Assembly: GCA_039818985.1 (NCBI GenBank)
Contig: JBCBSU010000001.1
Span: 1,390,367-1,454,366, forward strand
Origin: Pseudomonadota bacterium
GTDB taxonomy: Bacteria; Pseudomonadota; Alphaproteobacteria; Sphingomonadales; Sphingomonadaceae
Direction of reading: 5' to 3'
Length of the DNA stretch: 64,000 nt
The notes beneath the pieces are model-generated. The model ran no database searches and was not told the origin of the DNA. It saw only the letters and a program-made list of their open reading frames with translations. The position numbers were made by a program, and so were the translations under genes. Positions 1-9,104 of this stretch are shown here, in pieces (the first letter of the stretch is position 1; each line of letters opens with the position of its first letter).

Positions 1-562
1 GATCGCCCAGCGAGCGCATGGTGATGGTGATTTCTTCCGCTGCGCGCCTTGTGTCTTCGGCCAGTTTCTTGACCTCCGATGCCACCACGGCAAAGGTCGC
101 GCCTGCAGCCCCTGCCCGCTCAGCCTCGATAGCAGCGTTGAGCGCCAGCATATTCGTCGATTTGGCAATGGTATCGATGGTCTGGCTCGCTACCAGCACT
201 TGGTCCATGGCGCTGGCAAAGCCGGTAATCTTGTCGCCCATATGGATGACCAGATCGACAATATCACTGAACTCACCCATGGACTGGCTGATGGTCGCGG
301 CGCCATCCTGCAATTCGCTCTGCGACTGCGCCGCCAGTTCGCGTGCCGTGGCCACGGCACGGGCAACCTCGTCCTGTTCGCGCTCCAGCGTACGGGCAAT
401 ATCCTCGACAATGGTGCGCTGTTCTTCGATTTCCTTGCCGTTACGCTGCACCCGAGCCACGGTTGCAGCGACAGAGGAGCACTCCACCAGTGCTTCACCA
501 CAGGTACGCGCCATCTCTTCATGCAGCTTCGGTTGCCGGGCCAGTTCGCGATCAAATTCCAT
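1..562 (-). CDS. Methyl-accepting chemotaxis protein, C-terminus cut by window edge
   Basis: This is a chemoreceptor-type signalling protein whose 3' end lies outside the window; 187 codons are visible. The N-terminal ~115 residues are charged, helical and coiled-coil-like. They are followed by the conserved cytoplasmic hairpin, with the stretch [15 protein letters not shown] and then [14 protein letters not shown], the CheA/CheW-contacting signature of the MCP signalling domain. No transmembrane segment or signal peptide is seen, so it is probably a soluble receptor. The ATG at 562 follows an AAGGAAG ribosome-binding site at about 567-573. It is divergent from the VWA gene at 699. The sensory input cannot be told from the visible part. 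Confidence 0.9.
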   Translation of the reverse strand, partial: MEFDRELARQPKLHEEMARTCGEALVECSSVAATVARVQRNGKEIEEQRTIVEDIARTLEREQDEVARAVATARELAAQSQSELQDGAATISQSMGEFSDIVDLVIHMGDKITGFASAMDQVLVASQTIDTIAKSTNMLALNAAIEAERAGAAGATFAVVASEVKKLAEDTRRAAEEITITMRSLGD

Positions 563-698
563 AGTGCTTCCTTACTGTTAACGGCTTACCGTCAACATGG
601 TTAACAGCCAGTAAAACGCCCGGCATTAGCGCGTTGCGCTTGCCACCTAAGCCATGGCACGGCATGGTATGCTGGCAAAATAAAGGAACCTTTGTGCG

Positions 699-1880
699 AT
701 GTTTTTCTCCTTCATGGATGAGCTGCGCTCTGCCGGCATACCGGCTTCGCTGAAAGAGCATTTGCTGCTGCTCGAAGCTCTCAATGCCGATGTCATCACC
801 CAGTCACCTGAGGAGTTTTACTATCTCTCGCGTGCCACGCTGGTGAAAGACGAAGGCATGCTTGACCGCTTTGACCAAGTGTTTTCCAAGGTATTCAAAG
901 GCCTTGAAACCAATTATGCGGAAGAGACCGCAACCATCCCCGAAGACTGGCTGAAGGCGGTCGCGGAAAAATACCTCTCCGAAGAGGAAATGGAGCAGAT
1001 CAAGTCGCTCGGTTCCTGGGATGAGATTATGGAAACGCTGAAAAAGCGTCTGGAAGAGCAGCAAAAGCGGCATGAAGGTGGCAATAAGTGGATCGGCACC
1101 GGTGGTACCTCGCCCTATGGCCATTCCGGCTATAATCCCGAGGGCGTCCGTATAGGTGGCGAGAGCAAGCACAAGCGCGCTATCAAGGTATGGGACAAGC
1201 GGGAATTCCAGAATCTCGACAACACCAAACAGCTTGGCACCCGCAACATCAAGATCGCGATGCGGCGCCTGCGGCGCTTTGCCCGTGAAGGCGCGGCCGA
1301 CGAACTCGATATTGACGGCACCATCGAAGGCACGGCGAAGCAGGGCTGGCTTGATATCCGCATGCGCCCGGAACGACACAATGCGGTCAAGATCCTGCTG
1401 TTCCTCGATGTCGGCGGCTCGATGGACCCGTTTGTCAAGCTATGTGAGGGGCTGTTTTCCGCCGCCACCGCCGAATTCAAGAATCTCGAATTCTTCTATT
1501 TCCACAATTGCGTTTACGAAGGCGTATGGAAGGACAATCGCCGACGCTTCTCCGAACGCACTCCGACCTGGGACATTCTGCACAAATATGGCCATGACTA
1601 TAAGCTGATCTTTGTCGGCGATGCCTCGATGAGCCCCTATGAGATCAGCCATCCCGGCGGCTCGGTCGAGCATTTCAACGACGAGTCCGGCGCGGTATGG
1701 TTGCAGCGCATGGTCAACACCTATCCCGCTACCGCATGGCTCAATCCGGTACCGGAAAAGCAATGGAGCTATTCGCAAAGTGTCCGCATGATCCAGGAAC
1801 TGGTCAAGGACAGGATGTATCCGCTGACCCTGGGCGGTCTCGACGATGCGATGCGGGAGCTGAGCCGTAAAAGCGGTTAA
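699..1880 (+). CDS. CoxE-type VWA domain protein
   Basis: A 393-residue cytoplasmic protein of the CoxE-like von Willebrand factor A family. The N-terminal ~220 residues are helical and charged. The VWA fold begins with ILLFLDVGGSMDPF; Asp237 starts the metal-ion-dependent adhesion site, but the canonical DxSxS is DxGxS here, so metal binding may be altered. A second conserved element, FVGDASMSPYEI, follows near residue 306. In many genomes these proteins partner a MoxR-type AAA+ ATPase in metalloenzyme maturation; no MoxR gene is visible inside the window. The start is supported by AAAGGAAC about nine bases upstream. The substrate is unknown. Confidence 0.85.
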   Translation: MFFSFMDELRSAGIPASLKEHLLLLEALNADVITQSPEEFYYLSRATLVKDEGMLDRFDQVFSKVFKGLETNYAEETATIPEDWLKAVAEKYLSEEEMEQIKSLGSWDEIMETLKKRLEEQQKRHEGGNKWIGTGGTSPYGHSGYNPEGVRIGGESKHKRAIKVWDKREFQNLDNTKQLGTRNIKIAMRRLRRFAREGAADELDIDGTIEGTAKQGWLDIRMRPERHNAVKILLFLDVGGSMDPFVKLCEGLFSAATAEFKNLEFFYFHNCVYEGVWKDNRRRFSERTPTWDILHKYGHDYKLIFVGDASMSPYEISHPGGSVEHFNDESGAVWLQRMVNTYPATAWLNPVPEKQWSYSQSVRMIQELVKDRMYPLTLGGLDDAMRELSRKSG

Positions 1881-1891
1881 CCATCGCTATC

Positions 1892-3160
1892 TCAGCCAAA
1901 GGGCTGATCGATCGCCCTTGATGGCTGGGTGAAATAGCGCGGACCATCCTCGGTCATATAGAAACAGTCCTCGATGCGAACGCCAAATTCGCCAGGCAGA
2001 TAGATCCCGGGCTCGTTGGAGAAGCACATTCCCGGCGCCAGCTTGGTCGTTTCTCCGCGAACGAGATTGATTGATTCATGCCCGTCCATACCGATGCCAT
2101 GGCCGGTGCGATGCGAGGTGCCCGGCAGCTTGTAGTCCGGACCATAGCCGAGCGTCTCATAATAGGCGCGTACGGCATCATCGACACTGCCCGCCGGGAC
2201 ACCGATCTGCGCCGCCTCAAACACCACATCCTGTCCATTGCGCATATGCTGCCATACCTGACGTTGCTTGGCACTTGGTTCGCCATAGACAATGGTGCGC
2301 GAAATATCGGACCGATAGCCATGCACCGCACAACCGCAATCCATCAGGACAACCTCGCCTGGCTTCACTTCCTGCGGCTGATCAGAGCCATGCGGATAGG
2401 CTGCTGCCTCTCCAATCAAGGCGATAGCGAATTTCGGTTGCCCGCCCAGTGCACGCGTTGCACCATTCATAATTGCAGAAATGTCGGAGGGTGTCATGCC
2501 ACGTTCAATCCGCGGCAGAGTGTAGGCATAGGCCGCCAGAGTGATATTCGATGCCGTCTGCATCAGAGCGAGTTCGGCGGCTGACTTGAACATGCGACAG
2601 CCAAGAATAACAGGTGAGCCGGAAACAATCTCGGCATCGGGCATCACACGCCTAAGCCCGTCAACAGCGAAGAAACGCACCGTTTCCTCAATGCCGATAT
2701 TGCCTGACGCATTGCCGGTGTGCGCCAGCCAGTCGGCGACCTTGCGCAGCGGATTCTCATGCTCGTCCCAAGTCAGTATCTCAGCCTCAACCGAGAGGCT
2801 TTCCTGAATGCTCGGCTCTTCGAAAAACGGGGTTACTATCGCCAATGCGCCATCGGCACCCAGCACCGCCGCTGTCAGCCGCTCGCTGCGCCACCATTGC
2901 ACACCGGTGAAATAGTCGAGACTTGATCCCGGCTCGATCAGCAGTGCCGACATGCCCTGCTCGCGCATCAACCGCTGCGCTTTTGCCAGGCGCTGCAGCC
3001 TTTCTGCCGCGCTTATCGGCTTTGCATTGGCGGCCATGTTGCTCAGCTCCGTCAAGCTGTCCTGCGCCAATATGGGAGAAACGGGCAACAGTGTCCCGAG
3101 AGCTGCAACTCCGCCAAGCTGAAGAAAATGTCTGCGCCGCATATTTGTGATCAGTGTCAT
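1892..3160 (-). CDS. Tat-exported M24 family metallopeptidase (Xaa-Pro aminopeptidase-like)
   Basis: A 422-residue aminopeptidase P/creatinase-fold protein. It opens with a twin-arginine signal (MRRRHFLQLGG, then a hydrophobic stretch ending in ILAQ), so it is probably folded in the cytoplasm and exported to the periplasm. The pita-bread catalytic domain carries all five usual dimetal ligands: Asp in VLMDCG, Asp in SDISRT, His in TGHGIG, Glu in SNEPGIY and Glu in VRIEDC. A longer in-frame start at 3274 would run into the upstream gene, and the Tat motif supports the ATG at 3160. It follows the DUF1343 gene on the same strand with a 61-base gap. It likely trims proline-containing or modified peptides; the true substrate is not known. 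Confidence 0.88.
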   Translation of the reverse strand: MTLITNMRRRHFLQLGGVAALGTLLPVSPILAQDSLTELSNMAANAKPISAAERLQRLAKAQRLMREQGMSALLIEPGSSLDYFTGVQWWRSERLTAAVLGADGALAIVTPFFEEPSIQESLSVEAEILTWDEHENPLRKVADWLAHTGNASGNIGIEETVRFFAVDGLRRVMPDAEIVSGSPVILGCRMFKSAAELALMQTASNITLAAYAYTLPRIERGMTPSDISAIMNGATRALGGQPKFAIALIGEAAAYPHGSDQPQEVKPGEVVLMDCGCAVHGYRSDISRTIVYGEPSAKQRQVWQHMRNGQDVVFEAAQIGVPAGSVDDAVRAYYETLGYGPDYKLPGTSHRTGHGIGMDGHESINLVRGETTKLAPGMCFSNEPGIYLPGEFGVRIEDCFYMTEDGPRYFTQPSRAIDQPFG

Positions 3161-3221
3161 TGGCTTTTCTCGTGCTACATCTGTCCTGTTGGAGCGAAGT
3201 GATGCGCCACGTCTTATCCTT

Positions 3222-4430
3222 CTACCCGGGATAAATCCGATGCTGCGCAATAGTCTCGATCCATGTCTGCTCATCGCGTGATGTTATGGCGTCAAGATCA
3301 CCCGGCTCAGCCGCGCTATCGTCCACCCATTCGCGCAAAGCGGAGCCGCCGTTGATGACATCAATGGCCAATCGATCGAGCTCATACTCATAGGGGAAAT
3401 CGCGCCACAACGCATAATCTTGATAAAGCTGCCGAATCGCCTTGAATGCCAGCACCTGCAAGCGCCAGGGTCTGAACGCCTGATGCTGGTAAAACCCCTG
3501 CTCGGCATGGATATGAACGCCATGGCATAATGTGCCGACATGTTTGTGGAACGTCGGTTCAAACCAGATTTCGCGCAAATGACAGCCTGACAGCCATATA
3601 GGCGCCATGTTCTCCATCGCCGTCATGACGTCACGCGCATTGATATCGGGCGCACCGAACAGCTCGAGCGGACGGGTCGTGCCCCTGCCTTCACTCAATG
3701 TCGTGCCTTCGAGCATGACCGTCCCGGCATAGGCCCGCGCCATGTTGACATTGGCCGCATTGGGGCTGGGGTTGACCCAGACACGATCCGCAGGCCAGCC
3801 AAAGCCCGGCGCGGCGTCCGGCTGCCAACCGGACATCTCGATGACGCGATAATCCACGTCGAGACCGAAATGCCGGATAAACCAGTGCCCCATCTCACCC
3901 AGGGTCAGGCCATGGCGCATCGGCATCGGCGCGGCACCGACGAAACTCTCCTGCCCTTCACGCAAAGTCAGCCCCTCAACCGGGCGACCTGCTGGATTGG
4001 GCCGGTCGAGCACCCAGACCGACTTGCCGTGCTCCGCCGCCGCTTCGAGCATATAGAGCAATGTTGTGATAAAGGTATAGATACGGCAGCCAAGATCCTG
4101 AAGGTCTACGAGAATCACATCAAATGTGTGCATGGACTGGCCGGTTGGACGGCGCACCTCGCCATAAAGGCTGAACACCGGGATTTCATGGACCGGATCG
4201 GTATCGTCCCGTGTTTCGATCATATTGTCCTGCTTGTCACCCTTCAGCCCATGCTGTGGGCCAAAAGCGGCGGTGAGGCTGATGTCGTCACAGGCCATCA
4301 ACGCATCCATGCTGTGCGTCAGCTCTGCAGTGACTGAGGCCGGATGCGCCAGAAGCGCCACCCGCTTGCCCCTGAGCGGCGCTCGCAGTTCCGGTTCGGC
4401 AAGCAGCCGATCAATTCCAAACAACGTCAT
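3222..4430 (-). CDS. namZ: DUF1343 family protein, NamZ-like exo-beta-N-acetylmuramidase
   Basis: A 402-residue protein of the DUF1343/YbbC family. The characterised Bacillus member NamZ removes non-reducing terminal MurNAc from peptidoglycan fragments. Visible family signatures are the N-terminal GKRVALLAHPASVT, then FGPQHGLKG, FDVILVDLQDLGCRIYT, VLDRPNPAGRPVEG and LSEGRGTTRPLELFGAP. The ATG at 4430 overlaps the stop of the DOMON gene as ATGA, so the two are translationally coupled. No signal peptide is seen with this start. Gene context with a DOMON protein and an exported peptidase, plus AmgK/MurU elsewhere in the window, fits cell-wall salvage. Enzyme activity is inferred from the family. 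Confidence 0.82.
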   Translation of the reverse strand: MTLFGIDRLLAEPELRAPLRGKRVALLAHPASVTAELTHSMDALMACDDISLTAAFGPQHGLKGDKQDNMIETRDDTDPVHEIPVFSLYGEVRRPTGQSMHTFDVILVDLQDLGCRIYTFITTLLYMLEAAAEHGKSVWVLDRPNPAGRPVEGLTLREGQESFVGAAPMPMRHGLTLGEMGHWFIRHFGLDVDYRVIEMSGWQPDAAPGFGWPADRVWVNPSPNAANVNMARAYAGTVMLEGTTLSEGRGTTRPLELFGAPDINARDVMTAMENMAPIWLSGCHLREIWFEPTFHKHVGTLCHGVHIHAEQGFYQHQAFRPWRLQVLAFKAIRQLYQDYALWRDFPYEYELDRLAIDVINGGSALREWVDDSAAEPGDLDAITSRDEQTWIETIAQHRIYPG

Positions 4431-4981
4431 GATGTTATCGGTGGCGCGAGTTTCAGCGCAAAGCAAGCCTGATGGTGAAAATCTGGCTTTCCCTGGGGAT
4501 GCACCAGCGACCAGAACGACTTTTCCCCGCGCTGTTCATGGAGAATGGCGGTCAAAGCCATATCTGTAGCCGAGCCGATAAAGTGATGCGGCAGCTGCAC
4601 AACCACCTCCACTGCAATATGGTTGTCGCTGGCATCCACACCTATATCCGGCGGCACCGAGAGCGGCTGGTCGGTTATGCCATCGCGATAACTCCGAAAC
4701 GCATAAGCGGCCCATTGCCCTGAAGGTGCAAAGTTGAATTCAACATAGGCTTCGCTTCCTGCAACACGCATAAACGCTTCGAAACAGGTGGACTTCCAGA
4801 GATTGTCCGCCCTGTCCTTTAAACCATGCGTATCGGGAAGAACCAGCAGGCCAGGATCACAATCGACATGATAGCGCAACCACAATTTGCCTTTATGGTC
4901 CAGAATAAAGCCGACATTAAACCCTTCGATGCCATGGCCTGTATTATCCGGGTGTGGCTGCATCCGAAGCATATTGTCCAT
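4427..4981 (-). CDS. DOMON-like domain protein
   Basis: A 184-residue protein resembling the DOMON fold proteins found near cell-wall genes in alphaproteobacteria. It is predicted to be mostly beta structure, with the segments LWLRYHVDCD, LWKSTCFEAFMR, AYVEFNFAPSGQWAAYAF and SFWSLVHPQGKPDFHHQACF, which fit a beta-sandwich ligand-binding domain. There is no signal peptide or membrane segment. It is coupled to the DUF1343 gene by an ATGA overlap and is divergent from tyrS with 29 bases between starts. A sugar- or haem-binding role is possible for this fold, but nothing in the sequence fixes the ligand. Confidence 0.75.
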   Translation of the reverse strand: MDNMLRMQPHPDNTGHGIEGFNVGFILDHKGKLWLRYHVDCDPGLLVLPDTHGLKDRADNLWKSTCFEAFMRVAGSEAYVEFNFAPSGQWAAYAFRSYRDGITDQPLSVPPDIGVDASDNHIAVEVVVQLPHHFIGSATDMALTAILHEQRGEKSFWSLVHPQGKPDFHHQACFALKLAPPITS

Positions 4982-5010
4982 GAGCCTTCTCCCTGCTAAC
5001 CGCCGGGCCT

Positions 5011-6237
5011 ATGACCGAATACCAATCCGATCTCCTGCGCCTGCTCGATCAACGCGGCTATATCCACCAGCTTACCGATGCGGAAGGGCTTGATCGCCTC
5101 GCCGCGCAGCAGTGCATCCCTGCCTATATCGGTTTCGATGCCACCGCACCGTCGCTGCATGTCGGCAATCTCGTGTCGATCATGCTGCTGCGCCGGGTGC
5201 AGCAGGCCGGACACAAACCGATTGTCGTAATGGGTGGTGGCACCACCAAGATTGGTGACCCCTCGGGTAAGGATGATGTCCGCAAAATGCTGACCGAGGA
5301 CGATATTGCCAGCAATATCGAATCGATACAGTCGACATTTGAACGATTTCTGAGCTTTGGCGATGGTCCAACTGACGCCATATTGGTGAATAATGACGAC
5401 TGGTTGAGCCAGCTTGGCTATATCGAATTGCTGCGCGATGTCGGGCGCCATTTCACCATCAATCGGATGTTGACCTTCGATTCGGTGAAGCTGCGACTCG
5501 ATCGTGAGCAGCCGCTCACATTTATCGAATTCAACTATATGATATTGCAGGCTTACGACTTTCTCGAGCTTGCACGCCGCCATGGCTGCCGATTGCAGCT
5601 CGGCGGATCGGATCAATGGGGCAATATCGTCAACGGGATAGAGTTGGCGCGGCGTATAGACAGCACCGAGCTTTTCGGCGTCACCACACCCCTGATCACC
5701 AAGGCCGATGGCAGCAAGATGGGCAAATCGGTCGATGGCGCGATATGGCTCAATGAGGCCAGCCTCTCAAGCTATGATTACTGGCAGTTCTGGCGCAACA
5801 CCGATGACCGCGATGTCGGTCGGTTTTTGCGGCTTTTCACCGATCTGCCGCTCGACGAGATTGTCCGACTGGAGGCACTTCAGGGCGCCGATATCAACAC
5901 AGCCAAGCTGGCATTGGCCAATGCCGCAACCGCGATGTGTCACGGCGAAGAAGCGGCAAAGCAAGCCGCGGCGACGGCACAGGCGACCTTTGCCGCTGGT
6001 GGTGTCGGTGAAGATTTGCCGAAAATCGCCATGAATGGCGAAGACATGGCGATCACTGACCTGCTGGTTGCGGTCGGTTTTGCCGCCAGCAAGGGGGAGG
6101 CGAAGCGGCTGATAAAGGGTGGCGGCGTAAAGATCGATAGCGAGAAAGTCGCCGACGAAAAGCTGATTCTGGCCCCGGAAGATTCTGATAGGAAACTGTC
6201 AGTTGGCAAGAAAAAGCACGCCATTATAACAGCTTGA
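5011..6237 (+). CDS. tyrS: Tyrosyl-tRNA synthetase
   Basis: Cytoplasmic class I aminoacyl-tRNA synthetase that charges tRNA-Tyr. At 408 residues it matches the usual bacterial length. The HIGH-like motif is PSLHVGN near residues 47-53, the tyrosine-pocket and Rossmann motifs include GGSDQWGNI, and the KMSKS-like loop is GSKMGKS near residue 233. A C-terminal S4 RNA-binding domain (MAITDLLVAVGFAASKGEAKRLIKGG) occupies roughly the last 70 residues. The gene is divergent from the DOMON gene and is followed by a candidate terminator. Confidence 0.97.
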   Translation: MTEYQSDLLRLLDQRGYIHQLTDAEGLDRLAAQQCIPAYIGFDATAPSLHVGNLVSIMLLRRVQQAGHKPIVVMGGGTTKIGDPSGKDDVRKMLTEDDIASNIESIQSTFERFLSFGDGPTDAILVNNDDWLSQLGYIELLRDVGRHFTINRMLTFDSVKLRLDREQPLTFIEFNYMILQAYDFLELARRHGCRLQLGGSDQWGNIVNGIELARRIDSTELFGVTTPLITKADGSKMGKSVDGAIWLNEASLSSYDYWQFWRNTDDRDVGRFLRLFTDLPLDEIVRLEALQGADINTAKLALANAATAMCHGEEAAKQAAATAQATFAAGGVGEDLPKIAMNGEDMAITDLLVAVGFAASKGEAKRLIKGGGVKIDSEKVADEKLILAPEDSDRKLSVGKKKHAIITA

Positions 6238-6281
6238 ACGGTTTACCAAAGGCTATTGACCGGCCTTTACCGTTTATTTCC
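6237..6281 (+). terminator. Candidate terminator after tyrS
   Basis: An imperfect hairpin directly after the tyrS stop: AACGGT and AAAGGC on the left arm pair with GCCTTT and ACCGTT on the right arm, with a five-base bulge (TTACC) in the left arm, followed by TTTATTTC. The T-run is interrupted, so this is only moderately convincing. Confidence 0.5.
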
Positions 6282-6325
6282 ATCTTTGCCGGATAATCTG
6301 TGCGGTTATTCAGCAGGGTGAAAAA

Positions 6326-6664
6326 ATGAACAAGGGCGCAAACCTCTCCGTCGTTGATCAGCGTCAGGGCGCGCGGCACAGTGTCGATCATGTGGTGATT
6401 GCCGAACATCGCACATTGGGCGACATCAAGACCCATATCGTAAATATCTCCGCCAACGGTTTCATGACCGAGGGCGAAATGCCACTGGGCAAGGGTGAGC
6501 GTATCTCACTGCGCCTGCCGGTGATCGGCAATATGGAAGCGCATATGATCTGGTCGCTTGGCGGCCGTTCGGGTTTCCAGCTGGAGCGGATTATCCGCTT
6601 CAATGAATTCACCGAAATGGTCGAGGCAATGCAGCCGCGCTCGTCGCCGAAAAAATACCGCTAG
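6326..6664 (+). CDS. PilZ domain protein
   Basis: A 112-residue single-domain PilZ protein, a likely cyclic di-GMP receptor. The binding signatures RxxxR (RQGAR, near residue 13) and NxSxxG (NISANG, near residue 49) are both intact, so ligand binding is expected. AGGGTG lies a few bases before the ATG at 6326. The stop codon overlaps that of convergent recG in a shared CTAG. An EAL-domain protein at 12578-14227 could help set the c-di-GMP level it reads, although the target process is unknown. Confidence 0.88.
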   Translation: MNKGANLSVVDQRQGARHSVDHVVIAEHRTLGDIKTHIVNISANGFMTEGEMPLGKGERISLRLPVIGNMEAHMIWSLGGRSGFQLERIIRFNEFTEMVEAMQPRSSPKKYR

Positions 6665-8712
6665 CCGCCGCGCAGCAGGCGCACGCCATAATCCCTTTCG
6701 AACAGATAGAGCGCCACACGTGCCGCCTCGCCACGCGCTGAGGTCAGCTCGGGATCGGTCTCGGTCAGCAGCCGTGCATCATCATGCGCGGTGCCGATCA
6801 GTGCGTGCACCTGCTCAGGCGAGGCCAGGCGATAGCCGACATCACCCGATTGTCGAGTGCCGAGCAACTCCCCTGCCCCGCGCAACCGCAAATCCTCCTC
6901 GGCCAGCAAAAAGCCGTCCTGTGATCGCCGCATCAGCGCCAACCTCTCTCGCGCCGTCTCGCTGAGATTGTCGCCGCGCAGCAACAGACAGCGCGATTTG
7001 TCCGAACCACGCCCGACCCGCCCGCGTAACTGGTGCAACTGGGCCAGGCCATAGCGCTCGGCACTCTCGATAATCATCAGTGTCGCATTGGGCACGTCGA
7101 CGCCGACCTCGATCACCGTGGTGGCGCATAATATCCCTGTGTCGCCAGCGGCGAAGCGCTCCATTTCGACATCCTTGCGCTCGGCCGGCATCTGACCATG
7201 GACCAGACCGACCTTGTTGCCAAAACGCGTCTGCAACATGGCATAACGGGTCTCCACTGCCACCGCATCGACCTGGTCGCTATCATTGACCAGCGGGCAT
7301 ACCCAATAGGCCTGGCCGCCGCCTTCGAGATGCCGGGCCAGACCATTGGCGAGTTCATCGAGCCGGTTCTCTCCCAGCACCAGCGTCTCGATTGGCTGGC
7401 GGCCGGGAGGCTTTTCGTCGAGCCGCGACACATCCATCTCGCCAAACTGGCTGAGCGTCAATGTGCGCGGGATCGGCGTTGCGGTCATGGTCAGCATATG
7501 CGGTGGCGCCTTGCCCTTTTTCGCCAGCAACAACCGCTGATTGACACCGAAGCGGTGCTGCTCGTCGATGACCGCCAGCGCAAGGTCATGGTAGAGCACC
7601 GCATCCTGAAACACCGCATGGGTGCCGATGATCAGCTGGATCGAACCATCGGCAACACCCATCAGCTTGGCTTCACGCGCCTTTCCCTTGTCGCGTCCGG
7701 TGAGGATATCCAATTCCACAGGCAGGCCGTGCAGCATTCTACTGATCCCGTCATAATGCTGGCGTGCCAGTATCTCGGTGGGGGCGAGCAGCACCGCCTG
7801 TCCACCAGCTTCGACAGCCTGCAGCATGGCCATCACCGCCACCACCGTCTTGCCCGACCCGACATCGCCCTGCAGCAGCCGCAGCATCGGTGTCTCGCTC
7901 GCCATATCGCCCGCAATTTCGGCAATCGACCGCTGCTGCGCCCCGGTCAGGCTATAGGGTAGTTGCAGCATCCCGGTGAGCCGCTTGTCGCCCGGACGCG
8001 GTCTCGTCTTTTGGCGGCGATTACTCTTGCGCAGCAACGCAAACGCCAATTGCCCGGCAAATATCTCGTCATAAGCAAGCCGCGCCTGCGCCTTTTCATG
8101 CCGGTCTTGATGCGCCAGCTGCAACGCGTCTCGCCAGCCTGGCCATTGTTCGCGTGCATAAAGGCCCGGCTCAATCCATTCGGGTAGCTCGGGCACTTCT
8201 TTCATCGCCTCCGCGATGCTCGCGTGCACTTTCTTGGCTGTCAGCCCTTCGGCCAGCGGATAGATCGGTTCAATTGCCCGCACGTCTTCGTTGATCGGAC
8301 CAATATGATCGGGATGTACGATCTGCAGCATATCGCCATAGCGGTCGAGCCGCCCGGATACTCGACGCTTTTCATTGGCCGGCAATTGCTTGCGTGCCCA
8401 GCCGCCATTGCGTCCGAAAAACACCAGCGCCATGACATTACCGGTATCATCTTGGGCCAAAATGCGCGTCGGCCCGCGACCCGCAGATTCGCGCACGCTG
8501 GTTACCAGCAGGTCGATGACAATATAGTCGCCGACATACGCCTCATCGAGCGCTTCCAGATGATGTCGTGCGCGATAATCGTTGGGCAGGTGAAAGATCA
8601 GGTCACGCAGCGTGGCGATACTGAGCCGCTCGAGCGGCTTCATCAGCTGGGGGCCAATGCCTTTGACGCTGTCGACAGCGACAAATAGCGGATTGAGGAT
8701 CGCCGGGCGCAT
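6661..8712 (-). CDS. recG: ATP-dependent DNA helicase RecG
   Basis: A 683-residue branch-migration helicase that processes stalled replication forks and Holliday junctions. The N-terminal wedge/OB domain (for example HLPNDYRARHH and GNVMALVFFG) is followed by a superfamily 2 helicase core: Walker A GDVGSGKT near residue 280, DEQH box VIDEQHRFG, motif III TMTATPIPRT and motif VI QLRGRVGRG. The C-terminus carries the usual RecG segment RLRGAGELLGTRQSG. It is divergent from sdhE (about 100 bases) and convergent with the PilZ gene. Confidence 0.97.
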   Translation of the reverse strand: MRPAILNPLFVAVDSVKGIGPQLMKPLERLSIATLRDLIFHLPNDYRARHHLEALDEAYVGDYIVIDLLVTSVRESAGRGPTRILAQDDTGNVMALVFFGRNGGWARKQLPANEKRRVSGRLDRYGDMLQIVHPDHIGPINEDVRAIEPIYPLAEGLTAKKVHASIAEAMKEVPELPEWIEPGLYAREQWPGWRDALQLAHQDRHEKAQARLAYDEIFAGQLAFALLRKSNRRQKTRPRPGDKRLTGMLQLPYSLTGAQQRSIAEIAGDMASETPMLRLLQGDVGSGKTVVAVMAMLQAVEAGGQAVLLAPTEILARQHYDGISRMLHGLPVELDILTGRDKGKAREAKLMGVADGSIQLIIGTHAVFQDAVLYHDLALAVIDEQHRFGVNQRLLLAKKGKAPPHMLTMTATPIPRTLTLSQFGEMDVSRLDEKPPGRQPIETLVLGENRLDELANGLARHLEGGGQAYWVCPLVNDSDQVDAVAVETRYAMLQTRFGNKVGLVHGQMPAERKDVEMERFAAGDTGILCATTVIEVGVDVPNATLMIIESAERYGLAQLHQLRGRVGRGSDKSRCLLLRGDNLSETARERLALMRRSQDGFLLAEEDLRLRGAGELLGTRQSGDVGYRLASPEQVHALIGTAHDDARLLTETDPELTSARGEAARVALYLFERDYGVRLLRGG

Positions 8713-8818
8713 GACTATGTAGCCCGATAAAGCCGCGGCGGATGACCTTTGTGCATAGTGCCGCTATGGCATTGCCTCTTGAAGACGGCAAGATATGCAA
8801 GCAGAGAAGGCCCGCGCC

Positions 8819-9100
8819 ATGACCATGTCCCGTATCACCGCCGAAGCTGTCCGGCGCCAGCGCTATCGCGCATGGCATCGCGGCACGCGCGAGGCGGATT
8901 ACATGATTGGCGGCTTTTTCGATCGCTATCACGCCGATTGGGACGAGACCGATCATGCGTGGTTCGACCGGCTGCTCGCTTGCGAGGATGTCGATATCAT
9001 GTCCTGGGCCATGGGCACAGCGCCGACACCTGCTGAATTTGACGGCCCGCAAATGGTGGCGATGAAACGCCTAGACTATATCGAAATACCCGGAAGCTGA
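8819..9100 (+). CDS. sdhE: FAD assembly factor SdhE (succinate dehydrogenase assembly factor 2)
   Basis: A 93-residue protein of the SdhE/Sdh5 family, which promotes covalent flavinylation of succinate dehydrogenase. The conserved RGxxE-type motif is present as HRGTREADYMIGGF, followed by the acidic, aromatic stretch WFDRLLACEDVDIMSW. The start at 8819 is chosen because AGAGAAGG at 8803-8810 sits eight bases upstream; a longer form from 8795 is possible. It stops five bases before the mfd start and lies between two repair helicases, so cotranscription with mfd is likely. Confidence 0.88.
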   Translation: MTMSRITAEAVRRQRYRAWHRGTREADYMIGGFFDRYHADWDETDHAWFDRLLACEDVDIMSWAMGTAPTPAEFDGPQMVAMKRLDYIEIPGS

Positions 9101-9104
9101 GCCG

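Noticed and set aside
18-581. Open plus-strand frame of 187 codons at the left end
   Set aside because: It is opposite the chemoreceptor gene, whose reverse frame encodes a textbook MCP signalling hairpin; the plus frame is Ser/Ala-rich with no family resemblance.
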